Both the position numbers and the translations under genes were made by a program. A DNA stretch of 64,000 nucleotides. Source: Acanthacorydalis orientalis (taxonomy: Eukaryota; Arthropoda; Insecta; Megaloptera; Corydalidae). The stretch covers positions 22,952,346 through 23,016,345 of the forward strand of contig CM068323.1 in assembly GCA_034766995.1 (NCBI GenBank). The letters are read 5' to 3'. Shown piece by piece: positions 24,791 through 38,284 of the stretch. Each line of letters opens with the position of its first letter. The first letter of the stretch is position 1. Below the pieces are notes generated by a model that was not told the origin of the DNA, ran no database searches, and saw nothing but the letters and a program-made list of their open reading frames with translations.

Positions 24791-25628
24791 CTTCTACTCC
24801 AAGTCTCTTTATAAGACTTTACTTGAGAATCGTCTTGTATTTTATTATGTTAAATTGTTAGAGATCGTAAAAAGTTAAAATTGTATTTGCGCCCATTGAA
24901 ATGGTGAAATAATTTGCTTCATTGCCTTTTTTTCCAGGTCACGTTTCTTTCATTTTATAATAATGAATTACTTATCTCTGCGTCGTGGCTTGATAAAATA
25001 TTCAAATGTGTACACGCAGGACAGTTAGGTATTTATATTTAATAAATAAATTCTAGTCAATTGAACAAATAGCAGATTAAATATAATACTTTGTTTTCGT
25101 CTGAAAAAAGAATAAACTGACTCTTAATTTTCGTATTTAACTCTTTATTTACTATTGTTTCAATTTAACAGCACATTTTTTTAATAACATTTACATGGAT
25201 ACTTTTTCAAATGTAACCACGACTGTATATTGTCACTCATTGGATTATACATATCTAATTGGCATTAACTTTATTAGAGATTATTTAATATTATATAAAT
25301 CGACTGAAAACATAAGACATTTGAAGAAGGTATAAGAAACCTTTTTGTAGGGATATCGAAAAGAATATACGTTTTATTTTTTTACTGGTTCGTCTGTTTA
25401 ATTTATTCATGATAACTTTTCTCATGAAAGTAGTGTATTTAATATACAAGGATTATTCTCTTAAAATCGAAAAGGTATCGAACAATTCTAACATTAGATT
25501 TTTCTGTATTTTATAGCTTTATTCTACGCCTGAATAAGTATATAATAATATCATAACAAAATATGTCTTTGACAAATAAAGGGGTGAAAAACAAAATTAA
25601 TAAAACAATAAATGTAATATCATATATA

Positions 25629-25633
<5 letters not shown>

Positions 25634-25670
<37 letters not shown>

Positions 25671-25674
25671 TATA
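25634..25674. repeat. (TA)n microsatellite, interrupted
   Basis: TA run of about 41 bp with one ACA interruption, preceded by a short CATATATATTAA run. Confidence 0.9.
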
Positions 25675-27301
25675 CAATTGAATACAATACGAATTCATAT
25701 TGAATTATTTCAATTTTCAATGAAATTTATGTGAAAAAGTAGATACGCATCGCAAACGAGTTCAAAGAAAACCCAATAACAAAAATCGATTAATCGTTAT
25801 GAAAAGAACAAACGTGCAATTAAACTCGATGTCATTTAATTCGTTTTATTTATTTCGTATTAACTTTCCGTATTACTTGTGTCTGTAATGACATTTACAT
25901 AGAATTGCTGATAAATAAGTTATTTGTGGTTCGCCGTCGGTGAAACGCTCTTTCAGCATTATCAAATATCTTCAATCAATCTAATATATTTATCCAATTT
26001 TCGAAGAATGCGTACCGTAAATTTATATCGAATTTTCCTTTCATTTAGCTGATGTATCCAAATAAACTGACCTTTATATATATATAAGTACACAAGCTAA
26101 TAAATTAGTTTACGGGTCGTTTAACATTTCTCGTTCATGTTATGTACTGCTTGCATTATTTTATACTACTTTCTAAAACTACAATAAAATTAACATCTAC
26201 GTGTTAAATTAAACATTTTTTTAAAATTGTGATTAATTTCAGAAGGAACAAAATAACAATCTTACAAATGTTCATCAGCTGTGTAATTGTCTCATATATC
26301 CTTTAATTATACATTGTCGTCTTTAATAATTATAAATATAATTCAACTTTTCTGTTTTATAATTTAAAAAGTAAAGAAAAATTATTAACTCCATAACAAT
26401 GATAATAATCCATTAGTACAAACCATTTTCTAATAAAAAGTCATTGGATGACTTAATATAAGTTTTACATCTATTTTTTCAATTTGAAATTGTAGAAATT
26501 TTAAATTGTACAAATTATTTATTTTTTTCAATTAAAAATATTTTTTTAAAAAGAGGGCATGAAGGTATTAAAAATCGATAAATTAATTATTTGAGAGAGA
26601 TTTAAAAATAAAAATATTATTCCTTTAAATTGACTTACGAACTAAATTGCCAAATTAGTTTTATTATAGAAAACTAATAAATCATTTACTAGTAATTTGA
26701 AAGTAGACATTTTTCTTCAATACACCCTATCTAAAATCATTTCTTCTATAATTCCTTACTTAATACAAAAATAATATTTATAATTGAGTTAATTGCCAAT
26801 TAATTTACACGCCAAAATAAATGTTTACTTTAAAATAATTACATTTCAATTATAATATTAATTGAATTCAAATTTCATAAATTACAAAATTCGTTCAATT
26901 ACATTAAAAAAAATTCATAAAAACGATATGTCGACAAACACACATAAAAAGGTATATTATTGTTTATTTTATCTTAAATTACAATTTAATATGTATCTGT
27001 ACGGATACGATTCACAAAGCTATTTTAATCTGCTTATATTATTGCATGACCTCAATTTCTATAGATTTCGACCTACGGTTCAAAAACCCCTTTTATTCAA
27101 ATTACTCTAATTGAAATTCATAAAGGTGAGTGAACCAGCTCAAATCATTGCCTATTATGGCAGCGAGTGGACGAGAGTTTTAACGATTTTTGATTTTAAA
27201 GGAACAAATGGTAACTTTTATTTGTGGAATTAAATGAATTAAGCTGTATACTTGTTGTAATTAATAATATTCTATAGAGTCTTTAATTATGTGAAGACAA
27301 T

Positions 27302-27344
<43 letters not shown>

Positions 27345-27354
27345 GAGAGAGGAA
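27302..27354. repeat. Compound (TA)n(GA)n microsatellite
   Basis: TA run at 27302-27327, then a GA run at 27331-27352. Confidence 0.95.
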
Positions 27355-28619
27355 GAAAGCATATTATTCAAATAAACCGATGAAGTACAAGAAAAGGAAA
27401 AGATAGGAAAATAATTTTCTTAACTAATAAACAATTCCATTTATTCTCAACTGATTAAACTTGTAAAGGGAGTAAAATTAAAAATATGAATCCTATATAA
27501 GTTCTTTGTATAACTGTAGTATAAGACTTTCTTAATAGATCTATCACAAAATGAAATTAATTATCGTTTAGAATATATAAGTTTTCAGATATAAAAATTA
27601 AAAGAAACAAACGATTATATAAATAGATGACAGATAGATAGATTAAAAAATTACAAATAAAACTTCAAATTCGTCTATAAAATAATCGATAAAAAAATAT
27701 TAAAATCGAAATTTTTCACAAAAAAAAACAATCATTAATATAATTATCGATAAAAAAAGATTCAGTCAACTTGCACTTACAATCTGTGTTAAGAAACTAT
27801 GAAATGCCATAATGGTTGTGAGTGTAATTGAATTTCCTACAAAACTTTTTGAACCAACGGTTCCTTATTCCTAATGGATGGCCATTTATATCAATGAACT
27901 CGGTCGCATCAAATCTATCGAGAGACTTTCTACCATCTTTATTTAATAATTCATTTCGTTATACGTACTTTTTACTTTAAGTACTTTACAAGGCTTTATT
28001 TTAATTACATATACCAAGTTTCGAAATTATATTCTTTTTGCGAAATTAATTTCTGGTATATAATTTCCATTTTTTTATATAAAAAATAATTACCGAGTTT
28101 TAAATTTATTGTAGACTATAAAACGATTTTCAATTAAATAATGATATTTATATTGAAACTAATTAATTATTTTATATTCACTGCAGCATTTTGTAATCTT
28201 TATTATAAATAAAATTTATTTTACAATTAAAATTTATTCAGGAGATACGTAATTTGAAATTTCAGTTTTACAGAAGATGATAATAATAAGAAAATAATAA
28301 CTTGTAAAAAAATATTATCATTAATTTACAAATATTAATAGTGATTGGTTCATATTTAATTTCTGTAAAATTTTCTATATTATTTCAAAATCAATAAGTC
28401 AAATTAATAAGCATTTATGAGATCGATTTTTTCATACTTTATAACATTTATCTCGTTAGTTATTTTAATCCTACAACTGATACCACTCGACAATATATTT
28501 TAACGAGAAAGCTATTAGTTTACTGAAACATCACTGTCAATATAATACAGTGGCGAACGTGTTCTTAGCAAACTAACCTTAGATACTTTCAATTTTATGT
28601 TCTGTTTATTTCTCGGTAT

Positions 28620-28980
28620 TCTGTAAAATAAATTGTATTCGATTCGACTGAACGATCTGACTTGTCTTCTACGATGTTATGCAACAGTCTTAGCACGTAC
28701 GAATTCCACTTAGCGTCTATTAGAACTAATGCATATTTACTTTGATGGTACGAGTTCGAACGTGTACACACAGAGATTCCATTATTGATTGAGCGGGTTC
28801 TTACATCGCAACAGTAACATTGTCTTCATCGGTTGTGTCGTTCCATCGAACGTTTAATGTACATTTCACCAACCACTTCAATCTCATTGCATATTCTTGA
28901 ATCGGTTGAATTTAGTGACGAAAGCATTGTAAATTGACATTTATAACATCGGCATGCTTTACCACAAATGTTCTCTGTAT
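28620..28980. other. GC-richer island
   Basis: Contains GATTCGACTGAACGATCTG, CTTAGCACGTACGAATTCC and TCATCGGTTGTGTCG. Moderately CpG-rich, with no credible frame. Candidate conserved non-coding DNA. Confidence 0.3.
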
Positions 28981-29272
28981 TGTAATCCTGTTGTAAAATT
29001 CATTCGGTTTTATTGATTTGTGAATTTCCATGCATTTTAGTGTACTGTAATGCCACTTCACTAGGAGATATTATTTTAAAAATGGGGATCTTTCGTGAAA
29101 ACTGTATATAGTTTCGTGAAAAATGAATGAATTTTCAAATTGTTAATCCTTATAACAAAATATATGAAAGAGTACTGGAAACTATACATAATTTAAGACG
29201 TTTGAAAGTTTGTTCCTAATGTTACTGTTAAATGAAATTATTCTTAAATAAAACTGAAAATAATTAAGTTTC

Positions 29273-29299
29273 TTCTCTCTCTCTCTCTTTATATATATA
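29273..29299. repeat. Compound (CT)n(TA)n microsatellite
   Basis: CT run of about 16 bp, then TTTATATATATAA. Confidence 0.9.
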
Positions 29300-29875
29300 A
29301 ATTCATTATGATTTCAATGAAAAAGCATGGTTTGTTATATAAAGAGAGATTGAAAAAAATTGTAAACCATGTCCATTCTAAAACATATAAATTGAACAAA
29401 AAACTGACAAATTCATTCTTCAACATCTACATGGGGATAACACATGTATTGAAATTTGTAAAGAATTACAGGCGTTTGACTGATCTAAAAGGATTAAGAG
29501 CACCAGGCCAACGTTTGTATATAAGCTTACAAATTTTAAAACAGAAAGCATATAGAGCTTTACTTATTGTAATTTTGAGTCATCATGAAAAATATTACTT
29601 ACTTGCATAAATGTTAATGCAGTTATCGCTACACAATGAGAGTAAGCATAAAGCTGCGTCATTGAACTTACAGATAAAAAGATTTCATTCATAGATATTA
29701 ACAGACATTTAAACATGTTTTTGATTATCGTTCTATGGAAAAATTTACTGTAAATCGTTGTGTAAATAATTAGTGAAAAATTAAATGTTGAATAAAAAAG
29801 GTATACACTTTTTTATTTCAATAGTTTCACATTATAACTTTATATCTATTTTTTTCATATTTTCCCAACATTTAT

Positions 29876-29878
29876 AAA

Positions 29879-29926
<48 letters not shown>

Positions 29927-29928
29927 TT
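29876..29928. repeat. (TA)n microsatellite, interrupted
   Basis: TA runs of about 53 bp in total with one ACA and one GTA interruption. Confidence 0.95.
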
Positions 29929-30273
29929 GCTATACAGAGTTTCGATTGTCACATTTCTGTACAATGAGCTTAGGGTGGACAATCCTTGATATCAAACATC
30001 CACTTGTTAATATAAAAAAGCGATTTTCATGGACGACTGCGTTTGACAGACGTTTTTCAAGCTTTTGTTTATTTTTCTTTTGTCATCGAACATATTGATT
30101 TGACATCTTTCTACACTGGAGCTTTCATGTTCGGCATAGCCAGTACACAAATTATTTTGCTGTCTTCATAGATGTATACATAGAGGAAGAAAAAATGATA
30201 GACATTTTATACACAGAACATACGTATCTGTTAGTTTTGTATTTAACAGAGAAAAATATGATATTTTTTATAT

Positions 30274-30342
<69 letters not shown>
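30274..30342. repeat. (TA)n microsatellite
   Basis: TA run of about 69 bp with one TG interruption; one of the longest here. Confidence 0.95.
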
Positions 30343-30344
<2 letters not shown>

Positions 30345-31137
30345 CAGTTTTCGAAAAGAAAATCAGTGAATTTAGTTACATTAATATTTTATTGTTTTTA
30401 AATAGAGAACGATTAAATTTATTAATTATCTGGTTAATAAATCTATACTATTATTGTAATTTTCTATCAAATGTAATAAATCGATTTCAATTCTAGGCAT
30501 ATTGAGGTGAAGTAGTAAAAGAATGAAATCAATGTATTAGTGTCTTTAAAGTATAATTACAAAAAGAATAGATAACATTTAGTTATGTAAAGTTTCAAAG
30601 GCATTAAGACACGACTGTATAAGTGATAGACAGTGTAATGCTAGATATATGAGTGGAGAATAGAAAATTATTTGAATAAACATTCATACTGATCTCCAGA
30701 GAGATGCAGTGAATTCGCTATTAAGTGACGAGTACAGAATCAATGATTTATGACTCAATAGTTGTATTCAAGAATGGTTACTTAAGTTTTAATCTTTAAG
30801 TATAAAAATCAACTAGACTGAATAGTTTCTGATGAGAGATTGCAACCTCATATTAATATATTTAGATGTATACATCGAAATTAAACAAATTCAGAATCTG
30901 GAACAATAATTTCGAACATTTCCACCAGTAATACGGATTACAATTTAGAGTTGGATGAAGAAAAATTTTAAATATACATTTTGTAATAATAATATAAGTA
31001 TAAAATAGTAATTATACTAATAAAATGTAGAACAGAATAGATATAATTACACTACTATTTAAATATCAATATAAAAAATAATCTCTGAAAGCAGATAACG
31101 TACTAATTTCATAATTACTACGTATAATACCATGGGT

Positions 31138-31154
31138 ATATATATATATATACA
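31138..31154. repeat. (TA)n microsatellite, short
   Basis: TA run of about 17 bp. Confidence 0.8.
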
Positions 31155-31334
31155 TAAATAATTAAATAAATTTATGTATAAATTTCAATTATTGTAAAAA
31201 GCGAACATAATATTTAATATAATACAATAATTAATTTCATTATTTTACGTGCTTTATAAAGGTTTTATAAAATTATTTTTAGATAAAATTTTTATTCATT
31301 TTCTGTATTAACGCATAGATTTTAAACTCACATT

Positions 31335-31338
<4 letters not shown>

Positions 31339-31378
<40 letters not shown>
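31339..31378. repeat. (TA)n microsatellite
   Basis: Pure TA run of about 40 bp, with ACAT on both sides. Confidence 0.95.
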
Positions 31379-31381
<3 letters not shown>

Positions 31382-32351
31382 AAATACAGTTTTCATTAAA
31401 TTAAAAATTCAATTTTTCAAATGTGATAATAATAATTTCAGCGTCGAGAAATGTCTACACAAAATTAACGTTCCGATGGTGAAACCATTAACGACCATTG
31501 TTTGATTGTACCACACTAAGATTTTCTTATCCATTCACTCATTTCTGTTATTAGAAAAAGGAATATTCTGAAAGCTGGAAATCCTAAAAAAAAAGTTTGC
31601 GAGCACGAACTGAGCTTCGAATGAAAATGAATCTTTTCAGAACTTTCTTTCGCACGAACTTTATAATTATTCAATGTTGAATAACTCCGTCGCCGGATAA
31701 GACGGGATATTTGTTAACACAAATGTATATATAAGATTATACGTATAAGATTAAACATTAAACATTGCATGAATAATAATGAAATAATTTTATACGTTTC
31801 AAGGGGTGTAAGGTAATTTATAATTAGTGATGTAATAAATATAATTTAATTTCACGTTTGTTTCAAACTTTTTAATCTCGGTTTAGGAGACGTTGAGATT
31901 CAATAGAATATAATTACAGTTATAAATTATTCAACGAAACACAATACTTGTATATTTTACAAGTATGTTTGAATATTTCTTCTGTACATGTATGCTCATT
32001 TCAGACGATTGCTGACACCAGCATTGTGTATACGGTAAGCTCATGTATCCCATATATTTTATGATATTTTTGCCAATCTCTTGCTACGATATAAATCCAT
32101 ATTGAAGAAACCAGTAATGCCGACTCAAAAATTATTTCTTTTCATTTTCTATTCAATTTTATTCACCCTATCTGAATCAAACAACTTGCAGGAAAAGTTC
32201 AATAGTAAAACTGTATCTGAGATTGCAAAAAGATCTATTGGACAGCAAGATTTTATTTTTTTTCTACAGCGGTTTTCTGTTTAATATTATTAGAATATTA
32301 ATATACACGGGTTTATATAAAGTATAAAAAATTTCTTATTTTAAAAACATG

Positions 32352-32460
<109 letters not shown>

Positions 32461-34375
32461 ACATTTTCCGCTGGAATAATTACATTATATTTGGAAAAAT
32501 TTGGATAGTGATGAAAATGTTGACTAAATTTTCTTGAACACATCAGATTATAATTACTTTTTGAAAAATACTCTAAATAATAATTGAGTTGAAATATATT
32601 TTCAGCAGTTTGATATCTTTATTTTAAGTTTATATCCTTTTTGAATCACTTTTAATAAATATTTCTCTTTAGGAAATATCAAATATAGTGAGATTAAATG
32701 AAAGACAAATTAAATTCCTTTTTAAATTATACGTCTTGTGATTTTTTATTTGAACAATGAACTATTTGAACAATTATAACAATGGCCTATTATCTTGCTA
32801 AAATTACGAGTTTTGAATTTCATGTTCATTTATTAAAATAATAAATAGGAAATAATTTTGTACACCAAAGATCAAAGTTTATGATTTTAGAAATGAATAC
32901 ATAGTTTTGTTTGTTATCGTCTTTTTCTATTAACAGATTGCCAGTTATCCAGTAGTAGTGTCATCACAAGCGATTTCCTCAGACAGATGTTGAACGTTAA
33001 TTTTATAGAATTTATGCTACATTCATTGAGCTGAGAGACCGTGTTTCGGAACATGTATCGAGCACTAGCGCTCACAATTCACACTTCTTAAATGTCTAAA
33101 TAGTTTCATGGTTCTAGCCTCATCGTAAAGTGGTGGATTAATTTTTTATTAACCTCCAACAAGGTCATATCTTGTTGTGAGGAGATTGTGAGAGATGTGC
33201 GGAGATACAGAATACCCGTGAAGGTAACCTTTTACTGACTTTCCGATTTATGTCCTATATATATATATAATAGGTTGTGATTTATAATTTTAGAGTATAG
33301 AATAACATATAACTGTTTGTGTTTATGTATTCATTTAATATATTAAATAAACAAATTGACACAATTACTGAATCGCTAGTATAAAAACATATGGTTACGA
33401 TTTTATAATAAAATAATGATCTGTCTTAGTAGAGCAACCTAAACACAAATTTCAAGATTTAAAATCACTTCATAAATACTGTTAGAATTTTCAGAAAAAC
33501 ACCGATGTAAATATTACTAGTTGATATACTCTGAAGCATAAACTATGCTTGTTTGGCATAAAATGTGTAAAACAGCAAGCTAATAGTACACTACATTGAA
33601 ATCGCAATCCAAAGTTCAAAATTATTATAATATCCACTAATTGATAGATAAACCTATTAGTTTAAAATGTTATACTGAAATATGCTTCTTTGAAGGAAAA
33701 TTTCAAAGCGATAAAATTCAAAAATGTAACAAACATGACCAAATAAAGAACAGATAATTAATTATATATTGTAAATTTAATTGAGAACCAGTGTGTAACG
33801 GTACATGTAAATATTGTATCTAAAATAAAAAAAAAATATTCGAAAAGTAAATAAATCTAGACGAAGTACGAAAAGTGTTTGTTTTTCTTTCAAATTAAAT
33901 AATGAAGAACTTTTTTTCTACATAAAAGAACTTCACTGTAGCCACAAATAGAATGAAAAGGTAATATCTAGTTCGACAGATATGAAAAGGTCGCTCGGAC
34001 TGTTATATATAATTATATATACCACTTTCGCACTCATGGCTTCTTTGAAGTTCACCAGTATACAAAATGATATTTTTATACCAACAGTACATACATTTTG
34101 AATTAAAATCGGCCTTTGACATCGTTATTATAAAATTTTAATTATCCAAAGAATAATTGTATGGCATGGAAGGTAAATAAAAATGTATGTATGATGTCAG
34201 CTTTGGGAAAATTTTATATGCGTACGTATGCTTGTACAACATTCAATTTATTCAGTTTTATGGAATATTAATATCAACATATGTACGCGCTGTATTAAAT
34301 TACTTAATTTTTATTTACATTTATCTTTTTTTTATTGTAGTAAGTATTACAATTTTCATACATTAAATATATATT
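32461..34375. other. AT-rich non-coding DNA with one GC-richer patch
   Basis: No gene seen. The patch at about 32990-33240 includes the hairpin at 33153-33182 and ATGTGCGGAGATACAG. A 16-bp TA run lies at about 33255. Confidence 0.55.
33153..33182. repeat. Hairpin with one-base bulge
   Basis: CCTCCAACAAG (33153-33163) pairs with CTTGTTGTGAGG (33171-33182) around a 7-nt loop, with one unpaired or mismatched position. Too short for a microRNA precursor on its own. Confidence 0.75.
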
Positions 34376-34381
34376 TATGTA

Positions 34382-34565
34382 CAGGTTGTTCCATACGTTT
34401 TTTTTAATGTATAATGAAAAATTCTGAAGTAGAATTCATTGTAAACAAAAACAATCAGTACGACTTTTAAATTACTAAGAGTTTTTTTCTAGAGTATATT
34501 AACAAGCAACCTGAGGATGCTTTAAGCGTTGAAGATCATTGTGGAAGATCAGTACCCAAGCGAAA
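34382..34565 (+). mobile_element. Possible mariner-like fragment
   Basis: TACAGGTTGTTCCATACG at the left resembles a mariner terminal repeat preceded by its TA target. About 130 bp further in, AACAAGCAACCTGAGGATGC opens a frame reading through LSVEDHCGRSVP and then to a stop. This loosely recalls the LED-PRSGRP stretch between the DNA-binding and catalytic parts of mariner transposases. No catalytic D residues, no right end and no longer frame are present, so any element is a relic. Confidence 0.3.
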
Positions 34566-35357
34566 TTAATTAATTGTAATGTATTCACTTTATTTCAGTG
34601 CTGATTCTTTGTTTGATTCAAAATAAATATTTTTCGTATTGTAATATAATTGATATATATATATATATTATACACATAAATATCTACCACTATTTTATAA
34701 AATCAAATATATAACATTCTAAAAAAATGAACAGAAAAAAATTAAATTAAATTCTAAACGTGGATGTATTTAATTGTACGACACAATCCAAATACCTTTT
34801 TAACAAAAAAAATACGATAGTAATTACTCAAAAATTTACAACTTCAATGACCTAATGGACATATATATCACGAGTTTAATATAATTCATAGTATTTTTAA
34901 AAGTCCAATGTAACAGTCAAAAAGATAAATGTGGAAAATATGCAGAACCAAAGTGCTTTAGAATTCCATGTATGAGATTTTATGTTAACGTAATGAATGC
35001 AGATTTTCACGTAATGTGTTGGTAATAAAATGTCTGGTGATGAGAGAATTATCGTTATTTGCATTCACTGTATTTTTTAAAGTCATATTTTTTACATTTG
35101 TTAGGAGAATATCAGTTCTTTTCAAGTGAAATAGTGTACATTTTTAAATTTAAGGTTATATTAAATACAGGATGGGAACAGTTAATCAATCTAATAATCA
35201 ATTTTGATTTTAAGATTTGAGATTCATTTTCACAAATTAATGTATCACTCATCCCATAATTTAAACAAGAGTATTTAATAATTAGGAATTGCTGATTTTT
35301 ATTCATTCTTATGTGTATTTAAATTATTTAGTATAATTATAAGTACCCTCATCAATG

Positions 35358-35359
<2 letters not shown>

Positions 35360-35399
<40 letters not shown>
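35360..35399. repeat. (TA)n microsatellite
   Basis: Pure TA run of about 40 bp. Confidence 0.95.
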
Positions 35400-35401
<2 letters not shown>

Positions 35402-38019
35402 CAGCCAACTCTGAATGATTGTTCATTCATTTTATAAAACGTATGTCCATTGTTGTATCAATCCCTTAAACTTTTCAAAATAATAGTGTTGTTTTCAACC
35501 TATAATACTACGTTAGATATATAAATTTGGACCACAAACGCTTTATCTATTAAGAGACACATAATAAATTCAGTGAATGAATAAAAAAAGTAGAGCAGAG
35601 TTGAAATCATGAATATATCACTTCCCTAATATAAATTGAATGTATGGACTAGGCAGATAACAGAAAAGCTGGATAAATATTGTATAATATAAGAGTGAAA
35701 TATCGTATTTTTAAATGAAATATTATCAGTATGATTGGGTAATCCTTTGAAAATTGTTAATATGGAATATTTGATGTACATATACGTATATATTGTATGT
35801 ACTTACAAGCGTTTCAAAATTTGTGTATACTATTCAGTTAAAAAGTAATGCTCATATAAATGTGTTTGGCTTTTAAAAATAAATTATACATTTATATATT
35901 TTTGATTTTAATCGGGCGTTTATCTAATTGCTGTTTACATGACGAGTAGAAATTAACTAAAGTCATATTATTTTAATTTTATCAGTTGTTAGATCTAAGT
36001 AAACTATTGTATTTGAAAGAGGTTAATGAGACTGACAGACCGGATAAATGTATAATTTTTAATTGTTTTGATTTACTTTTATTTAAACTAAAAAATCAAG
36101 TTGTACAGATAAGTGATTAAGAAATTTTATACTTTAAAAAATAGTAAGAACAAAACGAAGGCTGAAACAATTCATTTGTGAAAATAAACAAATTTTGTAA
36201 AGAAAATGCTTTCATGCACAACTACTAACTAATGGTTATTAAGGAATTCATTGACATATGTATGGCTATAATACTTAAAGTTAGAGTAAGGATTTATTTG
36301 TAAATAAAAGGAAAATACTCCATCATTTCTTGTTTGAGAATAGAAGAAGTACGTTGTATTTTCAGGAATATCTAACGATAATAATAAAAATTAATCAGCC
36401 GGAATATGTGTTAAACAAATAACTTATTTATCTTCAATATTAATATTATTCCAAAGCAAGCCAGTCTCTTGGAAAAGAAACTTTTTTTTAGAAGAAAATA
36501 AAACTCTTAGACCTAAAATTTAATACTATTTTCAAACAATTTAAACAAATATCTAAATGGAAACCAGATTAACTGTACATAGATAACTAAATTTGATTGA
36601 AAAAAGATTCGATCGTTGAAAATTATCAGAATTATTTCAGTTGTGAAATTTGGAAATTCGCGAATCAATGTAACGGATTTTGTTCATACATTAAGCTGTA
36701 CGAAAGCTCCAGGATTTATTTTCACAGACTGCTTACAATGAACATATTGATTTTCGGATTGAAACTATAATATTGTTTTCTAGGCTGCTTATTTTCAATA
36801 CCACAATTTCATTGATATTCTATAAACTGGAATTGAAACAATAACAGTCCTATGATAGAATGTGTGAATAAATAAAAAGAAATAAAATGAATATTAATGT
36901 TTATAATAGCCAGTATTATATATAAAAATAATTTATTCGGAGTTTCATTGCAAGAATTAATGTCATTACTTTTTTCATTTTATGAAATGATAAAAAAAAT
37001 AAATTATGAATAAATACATTAACACTAAAATACACATTAAAGTATATAAGTAGACTGTTTTAATACATAATACTCTTATAACATTAAAATACTGTACTTG
37101 TATTCTATAAATGGTTTCATTGAATTTTAAATTAATTGTGTGAAATATTGCATCATTAATTAAAAAAATGATCGAACGGGATCTTTATTAACTTTGTATA
37201 AAGATGATTTGGTTTCAAAATCTTTTTATAATTGTATAAGCAGAAAATGGCAGTAATTCTTGAAAATCAATATTGAGTAAATTCAACTTTTATGAGGTGC
37301 CGTATCTGTGCTGAACTTGTAAACATTTCCACTATGTAATTAAATTATTTAGAATTACAATTGTGTTTTTATATTTGTATTCCTGTTTATGAATTAATTT
37401 TATAATATTTATGTTTTGAAATCAGTTCAGTTTTTGATTTTTTATAATTGATTTCGGTATGTGACAATCTTCAAGTCTGAAGACTGCACACAATGATTTC
37501 TTTTGATGAAATATAGAAAGGAAAGTAATCCTAAAGAATAAAGTCCGCTAGAACAACAAATATATAAATATCATATATATTTATATGCCATTCGGTATTA
37601 TATGTGCCTCAAGTTTTTAATATAAAACAATTAAATCCGTAAAATAGTTTTTAATATAAAAAATATCAAGAACGTCTACAGAAACTATACAAAATTCAGA
37701 TGCAGACTGCTTTGAATAAAATATGTTCTGGCCGGAGAATTTTTCAAACTTGTATTCCCGTCTTCCGTTCAAACTACATCTTCGTCTACATTGTTTTTCA
37801 CGTGATATATTATGTTATAATCGACGTTATATATCTTAGTCAATAAAGTTTTAAAGTCTAAATGTTTGTTTCAACTTTTTTGTCAGAAAATGTATCATAT
37901 TTTCCCCTCTCTAAATAAAATTAACTTTGCGTTACGACATGATACGTCGAATGTGTTATTGTGAATATTCTTTATTTCTTACTATGCAATATTCATATAT
38001 AGGGTGTTTTTATGTGTGC

Positions 38020-38053
<34 letters not shown>

Positions 38054-38059
38054 CTGTGT
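38020..38059. repeat. Compound (TA)n(GT)n microsatellite
   Basis: TA run of about 21 bp, then GT run of about 19 bp with one CT interruption. Confidence 0.95.
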
Positions 38060-38260
38060 TCTCTGTCATTTTTATCTATACGCACCTGATTTTTATTTAT
38101 TTATTTGCCAAATCATAAATATCAATTCTGTTATATATCAAAATATTTATTTAAGCAAACATCTGGACAGTTAGCAATATATTATAAAAAATTTAAGGTC
38201 TTGATGTATTAGTAAAAATTGCTTTTGACCTTTAGCGTTTATTAGTAATCATAGTAAATG

Positions 38261-38284
38261 TATATATATATATATATATATATA
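38261..38284. repeat. (TA)n microsatellite
   Basis: Pure TA run of about 24 bp. Confidence 0.9.

Larger units (their letters stand above)
24791..28615. other. AT-rich non-coding DNA
   Basis: Largely featureless. GC-richer patches lie at 25740-25960 and 27110-27200. The 26862-27110 frame looks like chance. A GTGAGT donor-like word sits at 27126 (see findings). TAGA tetranucleotides occur at about 27622-27643. Confidence 0.6.
28981..32090. other. AT-rich non-coding DNA
   Basis: The only true ATG-started frame of about 100 codons in the window is here (29308-29610). It is lysine-rich, has no domain or signal peptide I recognise, and follows a CT/TA repeat. A frame this long is expected by chance about once in such a window. 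A GC-richer patch lies at 31480-31720. Confidence 0.55.

Noticed and set aside
29308..29610. 100-codon ATG frame, lysine-rich
   Set aside because: No domain, signal peptide or splice context. About one such frame is expected by chance in this amount of AT-rich DNA.
31465..31500. TTCCGATGGTGAAACCATTA as another copy of the dispersed repeat
   Set aside because: Only one block matches copies A and D; neither the upstream nor the downstream blocks follow.
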